Assembly (NCBI GenBank): GCA_016712145.1
Contig: JADJRO010000001.1
Span: 2,914,501 to 2,978,500 of the forward strand
Source: Saprospiraceae bacterium
GTDB taxonomy: Bacteria > Bacteroidota > Bacteroidia > Chitinophagales > Saprospiraceae
Length of the DNA: 64,000 bases
Direction of reading: 5' to 3'
Of the stretch, positions 54,678-62,875 are shown piece by piece (position 1 is the first letter of the stretch; each line of letters begins with the position of its first letter). The notes beneath the pieces are model-generated. The model was given only the letters and a program-made list of their open reading frames with translations. It ran no database searches and had not been told where the DNA came from. The translations under genes were made by a program, and so were the position numbers.

Positions 54678-54723
54678 TTAACTTAAAATACAAGCGTTCT
54701 GAAATTTGATTCGGGTGAATCAT

Positions 54724-54755
54724 AGAAGCAGTACAGGGTACTGCTTCTATTTTTA
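54724..54755 (+). terminator. Rho-independent terminator
   Basis: AGAAGCAGTAC (54724-54734) and GTACTGCTTCT (54738-54748) form a perfect 11-bp stem with loop AGG, followed by ATTTTTATT. It ends the transcript of the 249-residue protein gene. Confidence 0.85.
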
Positions 54756-54850
54756 TTACACCCTTCTAAATTGTTAGAGGATTACAGCTATATTTAGCGG
54801 CTGTATTCAAGTAAAATGAATAACAAACACAAATTATAAATAAAATTGAC

Positions 54851-54874
54851 CCAGAATTCTAATGAGAATTCTGG
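54851..54874. repeat. Perfect 10-bp hairpin in the gap before the 138-residue protein
   Basis: CCAGAATTCT and AGAATTCTGG are exact inverted copies with loop AATG. It lies 141 bases ahead of the next ATG. It could be a weak terminator (TTTAAAT follows), an operator or a leader hairpin. The rest of this 337-base gap shows nothing apart from the terminator upstream. Confidence 0.6.
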
Positions 54875-55014
54875 TTTAAATAAAAAATCGAATTACCTGA
54901 TAACCATCTTTCAAATATGGAACCTAAATTAGAATTTGAAGACTACCCTATGTGTAGGAATCAGTTCTAAAACAAAATTAACGTATATTATTAACTATTA
55001 AATTTTTTAAAAAC

Positions 55015-55431
55015 ATGAAAAAACTATTAGTATTCTGCTCATTTATTCTAGCATCTGGATTGTATGCTCAAACTGAAGTCAAACCACCAAAAGATGGTGG
55101 AACTGCTGCCGGTAGCCAAGGATCCGCAGGTTCAGCACTTGCACATGTGCATTGCTGTCCAAAAATTTATGTTAGTACCCCTTCTATTAAAAAAGGTGCT
55201 AAGCCAGCTACAAAATTGGTTTCATCCAATTTATTTAAAGGTAGAAACCAAGGCATTGACTTAAGTTTTGATGTATTGGATCCTGCTGGTGCAGTCGTGC
55301 CAAACGGACAAAGTGCAATCAGCCAAAATGCAACAGGTGATATTGTTATTGATGCAGGAAAATTAGCTAAAGGAAAAAAATACAGCTTACGTGTAAAAGC
55401 CGGAAACGATACTGAAACGATCAAACTGTAA
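55015..55431 (+). CDS. Secreted small protein of unknown function
   Basis: A 138-residue protein with a signal peptide (MKKLLVFCSFILASGLYAQ), a Gly/Ser-rich stretch (GGTAAGSQGSAGSALAHVHCCPKIYV) including a Cys-Cys pair, and then a beta-rich domain (DLSFDVLDPAGAVVPNGQSAISQNATGDIVIDAGKLAKGKKYSLRVKAGN) resembling a small Ig-like fold. I do not recognise a family. A perfect terminator hairpin follows. Confidence 0.65.
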   Translation: MKKLLVFCSFILASGLYAQTEVKPPKDGGTAAGSQGSAGSALAHVHCCPKIYVSTPSIKKGAKPATKLVSSNLFKGRNQGIDLSFDVLDPAGAVVPNGQSAISQNATGDIVIDAGKLAKGKKYSLRVKAGNDTETIKL

Positions 55432-55479
55432 AAACTGAAAATTGATATTGCTGAATAAGCAATCTTTGTCCTAGATTGA

Positions 55480-55521
55480 ATTGAAGCAGTTGCAAAACTG
55501 CTTCAATTTTTTTTTTTTTTT
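55480..55521 (+). terminator. Rho-independent terminator with long T tract
   Basis: TTGAAGCAGTT pairs with AACTGCTTCAA across the loop GCAA (55482-55506), followed by about 16 T residues. It terminates the 138-residue protein gene. Confidence 0.88.
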
Positions 55522-55596
55522 CAAAATATAACTTTTTTCTAATTCTAAAAGTGATGCCCTCGCACATCCATAAATCTGATCAATTGTAAACGGAAT

Positions 55597-55643
55597 CCTA
55601 TAAATCATGATTCGTAAATCGTAATTTGTAATTCGTAATTGAA
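55597..55643. repeat. Dispersed AATTACG repeat, copy C, abutting a stop codon
   Basis: On the minus strand, directly after the TGA of the amine oxidase, come AATTACGAATTACAAATTACG and ATTTACGAATCATG, the same AATTACG unit found in copy A at 22990. No GGGAGCGTAG block is present, so this is a shorter relative. Confidence 0.5.
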
Positions 55644-57008
55644 TCACATCCCTTCCGCTGCTTCCTCTCCGCTGTTGATCGCGCCTTCCATAAATCCTTG
55701 CCAATCTGCCAGATGCTCTCCTGCAAAATGAGTATTTAAATGCGCTTGTTTTAAAATTGGCATTGTACCAAACCATTGGCCTTTGCCATAAAATGCATAG
55801 GCGCCTTTAGAATAATTATCAACACCCCAATAGTACATCAAACTTTCACTCAGGTATTTTCGAACATCACCAAAAGCGGGCTTGAGTGCATTTAAAATTA
55901 AATCTTCACGTTGTTGTTTGGTTACAGATGCAAGAGAATCCGCTTTTTCACCGATGGCGTAAGAGATTAATACTCCAGAGGGGCCTGCTTGATTTTTAGT
56001 TGCATGATAAAAATAATGGGTTGGAGTATCGGTTATCATATCAAAATTTTCCTCTTTCCAAAAGCGTTCTTTAAATACCATTGGAAATTTTCCGATACGA
56101 GCATATTGTAACGAATTAATGGCATCAAGTTGGTATGATGGCAAACCTGGATTCCATTTTATTTTTTGAAGTGCATAAAGGGGAACCGTACAAATGAGTC
56201 GATCTGCGGAAAAACTTTGACCATTTTCACAAATCACTTTAACTCCGTTGGCATCCTGATTGATTTGTACCGCTTTGTGTTGAGTTAATATAAATTCTCT
56301 TCCAACTGCATCGGCTAATTTTTCAGCCAACAATCCATTTCCTCCTCTGATTTTATAATCCATTTCATTTTTTTCACTGCTTTCAGCATATTCTGCAAAT
56401 GCTGCATAGGCAGAAGTATGTCGAATGCTCTCTCCAAAGTCAGTACTGTCTGCTAATTCTCGCAACAATAAATCGCGATCTGAAAATCCTTTATTGGATA
56501 GGTAACGCCACCAGTCCTGTTTATCTAATTTGCGCTTTTGTACAGGAGTCAAAGCATTCCATAAGGTCGTTTTGGAATTCCAGAATTTTTCCAGTTCCGG
56601 ACTCAAATTCCATCCCCCGGCTTTAAAATAACTGCCTTCAAAGCTGAGATGGGTATCAAACTGATTGTTATCAAGTATTAAACCAAATTCTTTGCACAAT
56701 TCTATTATTCGGACATGCGATTCCCCAACCCATTCTGCACCCAATTCAATGGTTAGATTTAATTCCGGATTTGGTTTAAAAGAATATACCCTGCCCCCAA
56801 TTCGGTTGCGGGCTTCAAGAATTTGGTATTTAATTCCCTTCTTTTTTAATGCATATGCAGCAGCCAATCCGGCAAAACCGCTTCCAAGGATCAATACTTT
56901 TTTAGGTTTTTTCTTTGTATTGAATGTGGACTGCAATAAATCAGGGCCTGCAAGCGCCATTCCACCTAAAAAACTCCCAGTTTTGAGAAAATCTCTGCGT
57001 TTCATCAT
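55644..57008 (-). CDS. FAD-dependent amine oxidase, Tat-exported
   Basis: A 454-residue flavoenzyme of the monoamine oxidase family. The N-terminus has a twin-arginine signal (MMKRRDFLKTGSFLGGMALAGP), so the folded, FAD-loaded protein is probably exported. The FAD site follows: VLILGSGFAGLAAAYALKKKG (~35-55) and ILEARNRIGGRVYS (~60-73), then GAEWVGESH. The C-terminal AGEHLADWQGFMEGAINSGEEAAEG contains the second FAD contact. Substrate could be a polyamine, L-amino acid or tryptamine-like compound. It converges on the 138-residue protein gene. Confidence 0.92.
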   Translation of the reverse strand: MMKRRDFLKTGSFLGGMALAGPDLLQSTFNTKKKPKKVLILGSGFAGLAAAYALKKKGIKYQILEARNRIGGRVYSFKPNPELNLTIELGAEWVGESHVRIIELCKEFGLILDNNQFDTHLSFEGSYFKAGGWNLSPELEKFWNSKTTLWNALTPVQKRKLDKQDWWRYLSNKGFSDRDLLLRELADSTDFGESIRHTSAYAAFAEYAESSEKNEMDYKIRGGNGLLAEKLADAVGREFILTQHKAVQINQDANGVKVICENGQSFSADRLICTVPLYALQKIKWNPGLPSYQLDAINSLQYARIGKFPMVFKERFWKEENFDMITDTPTHYFYHATKNQAGPSGVLISYAIGEKADSLASVTKQQREDLILNALKPAFGDVRKYLSESLMYYWGVDNYSKGAYAFYGKGQWFGTMPILKQAHLNTHFAGEHLADWQGFMEGAINSGEEAAEGM

Positions 57009-57100
57009 TCTTATTTAAGGTAAAAATAGAAAAATGCTCCAATTTTTGGAGGATTTGGTTTTCTTAACATTGGCTTAATATTGGGCCCATTGCTTCGTTC

Positions 57101-57108
57101 TAATTTTG
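57101..57108 (+). promoter_or_regulatory. Candidate -7 box for the phosphate operon
   Basis: TAATTTTG fits TAnnTTTG, 18 bases before the porin ATG. A TTG at 57081 is 17 bases upstream, somewhat short for the -33 element. A palindrome TGGGCCCA lies at 57082-57089. Weak call. Confidence 0.35.
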
Positions 57109-57125
57109 TTTTGTAAAAAGTTGAA

Positions 57126-58361
57126 ATGAAAAACATACTTGTCTTTCTAATGCTCATGCATTGTTATTTCCTAGCTCATGCTCAGAATCATGAGAATCTT
57201 GATTCCATTCTGAATGTTCAGCAAAATGAAATTAAAAGTATTAAAAAAGTTAAAATCAGTGGGTATTTCCAGCCTGAATTTCAATGGGCTCAATCCAAAG
57301 GAATTAAATATCCGGGAGGGGATTTTGCTTCGAATGTTGACAACCGCTTTAGTGTGCGGAGGGCTCGAGTGAAAATTGCATATCATGCAGATCCATTTGA
57401 ATTGGTCCTGGTAACTGAAAATACAGAAAAAGGCATCTCATTACACGATGTATACGGGTCATATACCATGGAGAAAGTTGGATTAAAATATATAGCAGGG
57501 ATTTTTCCAAGGCCTTTTGGCTTTGAACAATCGTATTCTACTTTAGTACATGAAGGCCCGGAACGTGCCCGTTTTTCTACAATCATGTTACCGGCTGAAG
57601 CGGATCTTGGATTTAAAGTTAACTATTTCAAATTGAAACCCTTTAATTTCGAATTTGGAGTTTATAATGGTAACGCCACCGTAGCGGATTTTGATTCTTA
57701 TAAGGATTTAGTTGCAAGAATTTCGATTGATAAAAAAATAAAAGCTACAAAATTGAGTGGGGGAGTTTCATTTTATCATGGCAAAGTGATTCAAGGCACT
57801 CCGTATCAATATAAAACAGTTCGATTTCAAAATAATTTAGTTGGATATGTATTGCAAGATACCCTTGAGAATAAAAAAGGAGATGGTGCTCTCAGACAGT
57901 ATGTTGGGGCAGATATTCAATATGCAATAAACTCCAATTTAGGAACCACAACCTTGAGAGCGGAATGGATTAATGGGACCCAGCCGGCTTCTTCTTCAAC
58001 TTCGGATAGCCCAAGAAGTGGAACGCTTGCTAATTATGATACCTATTCCAGAAAATTTAATTCACTTTCAACTTATTTTTTGCAAAATATTGGTAAAACC
58101 AATTTGCAGTTGGTTGTAAAGTATGATTGGTTTGACCCGAATACAGATGCTGAAGCGGATGATATAGGAAATTTAAATAAATTGAATGCTACCGATATCA
58201 AATACAATACCTTGGGACTTGGTTTTAATTATTATTTGAGCAATATGAGAATTATGCTGTACTATGAATTTATTCAAAACGAGAAAGCCACCCATTTAAA
58301 TGGATATGCAGAAGATATAAAAGACAATGTATTGACAATTAGAACACAATTTAAATTTTAA
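57126..58361 (+). CDS. Phosphate-selective porin O/P-like outer-membrane protein
   Basis: A 411-residue barrel with a signal peptide (MKNILVFLMLMHCYFLAHA), a short coiled segment (NVQQNEIKSIKKVKISGYFQPEFQWAQS) typical of OprO/OprP porins, and alternating strands up to the C-terminal Phe (VLTIRTQFKF). It starts the phosphate uptake operon: pstS follows 11 bases later. It should let phosphate cross the outer membrane for PstSCAB. Anion selectivity is inferred from context and family. Confidence 0.9.
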   Translation: MKNILVFLMLMHCYFLAHAQNHENLDSILNVQQNEIKSIKKVKISGYFQPEFQWAQSKGIKYPGGDFASNVDNRFSVRRARVKIAYHADPFELVLVTENTEKGISLHDVYGSYTMEKVGLKYIAGIFPRPFGFEQSYSTLVHEGPERARFSTIMLPAEADLGFKVNYFKLKPFNFEFGVYNGNATVADFDSYKDLVARISIDKKIKATKLSGGVSFYHGKVIQGTPYQYKTVRFQNNLVGYVLQDTLENKKGDGALRQYVGADIQYAINSNLGTTTLRAEWINGTQPASSSTSDSPRSGTLANYDTYSRKFNSLSTYFLQNIGKTNLQLVVKYDWFDPNTDAEADDIGNLNKLNATDIKYNTLGLGFNYYLSNMRIMLYYEFIQNEKATHLNGYAEDIKDNVLTIRTQFKF

Positions 58362-58372
58362 AACGAATTGAT

Positions 58373-59221
58373 ATGAACTTTAAAAGTATTTTATTATTGA
58401 GTATTTTATTTTTTGGCGCTTGTAATAATGCAAACCAGCAGAAAGAAGCCGCAGGATCAAAAAATTTAAATATTAAAGGAAGCGATACGGTTTTACCATT
58501 AGCGCAAAAATCGGCAGAGCAATATATGAAAACACATACAGACCAATCCATTGCAGTTGTTGGTGGTGGAAGTGGAACCGGTATTACTGCACTCATGGAC
58601 GGAAATACAGACATTGCTATGTCATCCAGAGATATTAAAGGAGAAGAAAAACTAAAATTTCAAGAGAAACAAATTCAAATTGAAGTCAAAACAATTGCTG
58701 TTGATGCATTGGCAGTTATTGTTCATCCTGAAAATAAGGTAGAGCAATTGACACGCGAACAATTGGAAAAAATATTTACTGGTGAAATTACAAACTGGAA
58801 AGAGCTTGGTGGTTTAGATGCAACGATTGTAGTTTATTCAAGAGAAAATAGCTCTGGCACCTATGAGTTTTTTAAAGAGCACGTAATGAGTAAAAAGAAT
58901 TATGCAAGTACCGTTTTAAATATGCCAGCAACGGGAGCCATTGTACAATCGGTTGGCCAAACCAAAGGAGCAATTGGTTATATTGGAGTGGCTTATTTGT
59001 CGAGTGGAGTGAAGGCACTTAAGGTTTCTTACGATGAGGGGAAAACATTTGTAGCTCCTTCGATAGCAACGGCAAAAGATAAAACCTATCCTATAGCCAG
59101 ACCCCTCTATTATATTTATGATGTAAAAATAGAAAGTAAGGTGAAACCATTTATTGATTATTGTATTTCTCCTGAAGGTCAAAAACTTGTTGAAGAAGTC
59201 GGTTATATTCCGTTGAACTAA
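58373..59221 (+). CDS. pstS: Phosphate-binding lipoprotein PstS
   Basis: Periplasmic substrate-binding component of the Pst ABC transporter, 282 residues, with lipobox FFGAC (Cys 17). Phosphate-contact motifs are present: IKGSDTVLPLAQ (~35-46), VVGGGSGTGITALMDGNTDIAMSSR (~62-86), and SRENSSGTYEFF (~156-167). The order porin-pstS-pstC-pstA-pstB-phoU is complete and tightly spaced (gaps of 4-11 bases). Residues 121-148 have a look-alike in the neighbouring PstC (see findings). Confidence 0.95.
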   Translation: MNFKSILLLSILFFGACNNANQQKEAAGSKNLNIKGSDTVLPLAQKSAEQYMKTHTDQSIAVVGGGSGTGITALMDGNTDIAMSSRDIKGEEKLKFQEKQIQIEVKTIAVDALAVIVHPENKVEQLTREQLEKIFTGEITNWKELGGLDATIVVYSRENSSGTYEFFKEHVMSKKNYASTVLNMPATGAIVQSVGQTKGAIGYIGVAYLSSGVKALKVSYDEGKTFVAPSIATAKDKTYPIARPLYYIYDVKIESKVKPFIDYCISPEGQKLVEEVGYIPLN

Positions 59222-59225
59222 TGTA

Positions 59226-60428
59226 ATGAGAACACCTCTCAATAAATATGTTGAAACACTCATGGAGTGGATCATTAAAGGCTGCGGATATATATCAGCC
59301 TTTATTGTTTTATTGATTGTATTGTTTTTGTTTAAAGAAGGAATCTCTTTCATTGATTCTTCGCCCATTGAAAAGAATTATGGTTTATTTACTGGAAAAG
59401 GAAATCCGGTATCACAGCTGACCGCAGTCCAGATAAAAGATATATTCGATCAAAAGATTAAAACTTGGGAACCTTTAGGAGGTACCAAAGATCCCATTAT
59501 TACAATTACTGTAAATGATCTGGAAGATCATTTTACAAAGGAACAGCTTGGACCTAATTATGAATACCTCAGTATTTGTGTGAATCATTTTTTAGACAGC
59601 ATTCCGGGATCTGTTGCTTTTTTTTCTGAGAGACAATTGAGTTTGATAGGATCCACCCGCGAAATTGAAATCAAGTCAATCGGTTTATGGGATTTTTTAA
59701 GTGGGCGTGAATGGTTTCCTACTGCACATCCTGCTTCGGTAATGGGAACCTTGCCTTTACTGCTGGGAACCTTAGTTGTTAGTTTTTTTGCAATTCTTTT
59801 TGCATTACCTCTTGGATTGGCTGCAGCAATTTATCTAGCTGAAATAGCAAACCATCGAGTCCGCAACATTTTAAAACCTATTATTGAGTTGCTTTCAGGA
59901 ATACCTTCTGTGGTCTATGGATTTTTTGGATTGGTTATTATAGTACCCATGATACAGAATGTATTTCATTTGCCCGTTGGAGAAACTGCTTTAGCTGGAA
60001 GTATTTTATTGGCAATAATGGCTTTACCAACGATCATAACGGTTTCAGAAGACGCCATCCGAACAACACCACAAGCTATGAAGGAAGCAAGTTTTGCTTT
60101 AGGAGCCTCGCATTGGCAAACAATTTGGAAGGTAATTCTGCCCAATGCTTCTTCGGGAATTACTGCTGCGGCCATATTAGGTATCGGACGGGCTATTGGA
60201 GAAACAATGGCTGTTTTAATGGTAACCGGAAATGCAGCAATTATGCCACACAGTCTTGTGCAACCGGTACGAACCATTCCTGCAACCATTGCAGCAGAGT
60301 TAGGAGAAGCCGCATTTGGTGGATTGCATTTTAAATCCTTATTTGCGCTTGCATGCATGTTATTTTTAATAACCCTATTGACAAATTTAATCGTGGAGCG
60401 TATTACTCTGAAACGAAAAACAAGTTAG
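59226..60428 (+). CDS. pstC: Phosphate ABC transporter permease PstC with an enlarged periplasmic loop
   Basis: A 400-residue permease, about 100 longer than usual. The first helix (~20-38) is followed by a hydrophilic insertion (~45-165), after which the standard permease core begins (MGTLPLLLGTLVVSFFAILFALPLGLAAAIYLAE; EAA loop EASFALGASHWQTIWKVILPNASSGI; GIGRAIGETMAVLMVTGN, the PstC signature). The insertion (NPVSQLTAVQIKDIFDQKI then TWEPLGG, residues 60-87) resembles PstS residues 121-148 of the previous gene. It forms the membrane channel with PstA. Confidence 0.93.
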   Translation: MRTPLNKYVETLMEWIIKGCGYISAFIVLLIVLFLFKEGISFIDSSPIEKNYGLFTGKGNPVSQLTAVQIKDIFDQKIKTWEPLGGTKDPIITITVNDLEDHFTKEQLGPNYEYLSICVNHFLDSIPGSVAFFSERQLSLIGSTREIEIKSIGLWDFLSGREWFPTAHPASVMGTLPLLLGTLVVSFFAILFALPLGLAAAIYLAEIANHRVRNILKPIIELLSGIPSVVYGFFGLVIIVPMIQNVFHLPVGETALAGSILLAIMALPTIITVSEDAIRTTPQAMKEASFALGASHWQTIWKVILPNASSGITAAAILGIGRAIGETMAVLMVTGNAAIMPHSLVQPVRTIPATIAAELGEAAFGGLHFKSLFALACMLFLITLLTNLIVERITLKRKTS

Positions 60429-60431
60429 CAT

Positions 60432-61313
60432 ATGCTGGTATTTCCAAAACATATTGACCGGCGTAAAAAATTGCAGCAAAATATATTTTTTTGGCTGGCA
60501 CGAATTATTTCCGTTCTTATTATCGGAATCCTTTTTTTAATCTTGTTTTTTATTCTAAAAAGAGGCTTGCCTGTAGTTACCTGGAATTTTTTCTCTGAAA
60601 TGCCTACCGAAGGAATGACACAAGGAGGGATATTTCCAGCAATTGTTGGTAGCGTCTATTTGGTATTGGGCAGCATGCTCTTTGCATTTCCAATTGGTGT
60701 ATTATCGGGTATTTATGTAAATGAATATGCACAGGAAGGAAAGTTGAAGCTCTTTATTAAAATGATGACGAATAATCTGGCAGGAATCCCATCCATTGTT
60801 TTTGGATTATTTGGTATGGCTTTGTTTGTAAACAAACTCAATTTTGGTGCTTCTATACTAGCTGGTTCACTTACACTGGCTTTATTGGCATTGCCATTAA
60901 TCATTCGGACAACAGAGGAGAGTTTAAAAGCGGTTGATTCCACATTTCGCCATGCGAGTTATGCTCTTGGAGCTTCAAAATTTTACACCATACGAAAAAT
61001 AGTAATTCCCATAGCATTTCCAAATATAATTACCGGGTTAATTTTAGGAATCGGAAGGGTATCCGGTGAAACAGCTCCAATTTTATTTACTGTAGCTGCG
61101 TATTTTCTGCCAAAATTACCACAATCCGTTTTCGATCAATGCATGGCTCTGCCTTATCACTTGTATGTGGTTGCTACCAGCGGTACAAATGTAGAGGCAA
61201 GTCGGCCTATAGCATATGGCACTGCTGTCGTTTTAATTGGAATCGTTTTTATAGTAAATTTATCAGCAAATTATTTGCGTAATCATTTTGGGAAGAAAGT
61301 AAAAATGAAATAA
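60432..61313 (+). CDS. pstA: Phosphate ABC transporter permease PstA
   Basis: A 293-residue six-helix permease that pairs with PstC. After the first helix and a periplasmic loop (GLPVVTWNFFSEMPTEGMTQGGIFPAIVGS, a hallmark of PstA), come the EAA loop (HASYALGASKFYTIRKIVIPIAFPNIITG) and GIGRVSGETAPILFTVAA, the PstA signature. It lies three bases after pstC and four before pstB. Normal length. Confidence 0.95.
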   Translation: MLVFPKHIDRRKKLQQNIFFWLARIISVLIIGILFLILFFILKRGLPVVTWNFFSEMPTEGMTQGGIFPAIVGSVYLVLGSMLFAFPIGVLSGIYVNEYAQEGKLKLFIKMMTNNLAGIPSIVFGLFGMALFVNKLNFGASILAGSLTLALLALPLIIRTTEESLKAVDSTFRHASYALGASKFYTIRKIVIPIAFPNIITGLILGIGRVSGETAPILFTVAAYFLPKLPQSVFDQCMALPYHLYVVATSGTNVEASRPIAYGTAVVLIGIVFIVNLSANYLRNHFGKKVKMK

Positions 61314-61317
61314 AAGC

Positions 61318-62076
61318 ATGCACGCTAAATTAGAAACAAAACACGCTGAATTATATTATTCTGATTTTCACGCATTGAAGAATGTATCTGTTCAAATTTC
61401 AGAAAAGACGGTAACCGCTTTAATCGGTCCATCAGGTTGTGGAAAATCAACTTTTTTGAGATTATTTAATAGAATGAATGATCTGATCGAAGGGGTTAAA
61501 ATTTCAGGAGAGATTCTCATGGATGGAAAAGATATTTATAAAATCCGTACTTCAGCCATTGATGCCTTACGCAGAAAGATCGGAATGGTGTTTCAAAAGC
61601 CAAATCCATTCCCAAAAAGTATATTTGAAAATGTTGCATATGGATTGCGTGTCAATGGGATTAGTGATAAGAAATTGATCGAAGAACAGGTTGAAAAAGC
61701 TTTACACCAGGCGGCCCTGTGGAATGAAGTAAAAGACAAATTGAAAAAATCGGCTTTCGACCTTTCTGGTGGACAACAACAAAGACTTTGTATTGCACGC
61801 GCATTGGCAATTGAACCTTCTGTATTGCTTATGGATGAACCGGCATCGGCATTGGACCCAATTTCTACCAGTAAGATTGAGGAATTAATATATGATTTAA
61901 AGAATAACTTCACCATTTTAATAGTAACCCACAATATGCAGCAGGCAAGTCGTGTTAGTGATTATACGGGTTTTTTCTTAATGGGTGAATTGATTGAATT
62001 TAATGAAACTAAAAAGATATTTACAAATCCCGATAAACAACAGACCGAGAATTACATTACAGGACGTTTTGGTTAA
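61318..62076 (+). CDS. pstB: Phosphate ABC transporter ATPase PstB
   Basis: ATP-hydrolysing subunit, 252 residues. Walker A is GPSGCGKST (~37-45), the Q-loop VFQKPNPFPKSI (~95), the ABC signature LSGGQQQRLCIARALA (~149-164) and Walker B LLMDEPASALDP (~170-181), with the H-loop His in VTHNMQQASR. The KPNPFPKSI and CRMNDL-like RMNDLIEG elements mark it as PstB. Located between pstA and phoU. Confidence 0.96.
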   Translation: MHAKLETKHAELYYSDFHALKNVSVQISEKTVTALIGPSGCGKSTFLRLFNRMNDLIEGVKISGEILMDGKDIYKIRTSAIDALRRKIGMVFQKPNPFPKSIFENVAYGLRVNGISDKKLIEEQVEKALHQAALWNEVKDKLKKSAFDLSGGQQQRLCIARALAIEPSVLLMDEPASALDPISTSKIEELIYDLKNNFTILIVTHNMQQASRVSDYTGFFLMGELIEFNETKKIFTNPDKQQTENYITGRFG

Positions 62077-62087
62077 AAAATTAAACT

Positions 62088-62762
62088 ATGTTGCAAGTTG
62101 AAAATGAAATACAGGAACTGAGAGATCAACTGATTGAAATGTGGGATCTCACCATTAAGCAGTTGGATAATACCGAAAGTGCTTTTAAAAATTTTGAACG
62201 CGATCTTGCGTTGGAAGTTCAACAAACAGAGCGTCGGGTTAATGCATTTGAATTAACGATAGATCGTGCTTGCGAAAATTTTATTGCCTTGTTTCAACCA
62301 GTGGCCACAGACCTTCGTTTTGTTTTGTCCACTTTAAAAATAAATACCAATCTGGAGCGCATAGCAGATATTGCTTGCGGAATTTCGGAATTTGTATCCG
62401 ATTCAGACGATCGATTTAATGCTGAAATTATTAAATTGATGGATGCCGATAAGATGCTTGCGCTGTCAATTGAAATGCTTAAAGAATTACGGGAAGCCTA
62501 TATTTTAGAAGATACCAAATTGGCTCGAACTGTTTATAAAAAGGACAAAATGCTCGACAAGTTAAACGATGTTGCCAGTTATAAAGCATTGGAATGTTTG
62601 GATAAATTTCCGGATGAGAAACGTCAAACCTTACACGTGCTTTCTATCATTCGAAAAATAGAGCGAGTCGGTGATCAGGCTAAAAACATAGCAGAAGAAA
62701 TCATATTTTATCTGGATGCTAAAATCCTAAAGCATAAGAAAAAAGAGAAAGAAATTAATTAA
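62088..62762 (+). CDS. phoU: Phosphate signalling protein PhoU
   Basis: A 224-residue protein of two similar three-helix bundles (~1-110 and ~115-215), each with a metal-binding E/D-x-x-x-D pattern; typical elements are NLERIADIACGISEF (~87) and RKIERVGDQAKNIAEEIIFYLD (~189-210). PhoU restrains the Pst transporter and the PhoR kinase in other bacteria; no phoR/phoB gene lies in this window. It starts 12 bases after pstB, and its TAA stop is part of dispersed repeat copy B. Confidence 0.94.
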   Translation: MLQVENEIQELRDQLIEMWDLTIKQLDNTESAFKNFERDLALEVQQTERRVNAFELTIDRACENFIALFQPVATDLRFVLSTLKINTNLERIADIACGISEFVSDSDDRFNAEIIKLMDADKMLALSIEMLKELREAYILEDTKLARTVYKKDKMLDKLNDVASYKALECLDKFPDEKRQTLHVLSIIRKIERVGDQAKNIAEEIIFYLDAKILKHKKKEKEIN

Positions 62763-62830
62763 TTAAGAATTAATAATTATGGGAGCGTAGTGGACATCCC
62801 GCGTAGCCGCGGGAGGAATTAGTAGTTAAT
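62754..62830. repeat. Dispersed 3'-end repeat, copy B
   Basis: Begins ATTAATTAATTAAGAATTA, overlapping the phoU stop, then GGGAGCGTAG at 62781-62790 and a hairpin TCCCGCG-TAGC-CGCGGGA (62797-62814) followed by GGAA. Order of blocks and position over a stop codon are the same as copy A at 22990. The perfect 7-bp GC stem could stop transcription of the phosphate operon. Confidence 0.75.
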
Positions 62831-62875
62831 ACTTATGAATTCGAGGATGTTTTATATAACAAAGCTTTTTAGTCT

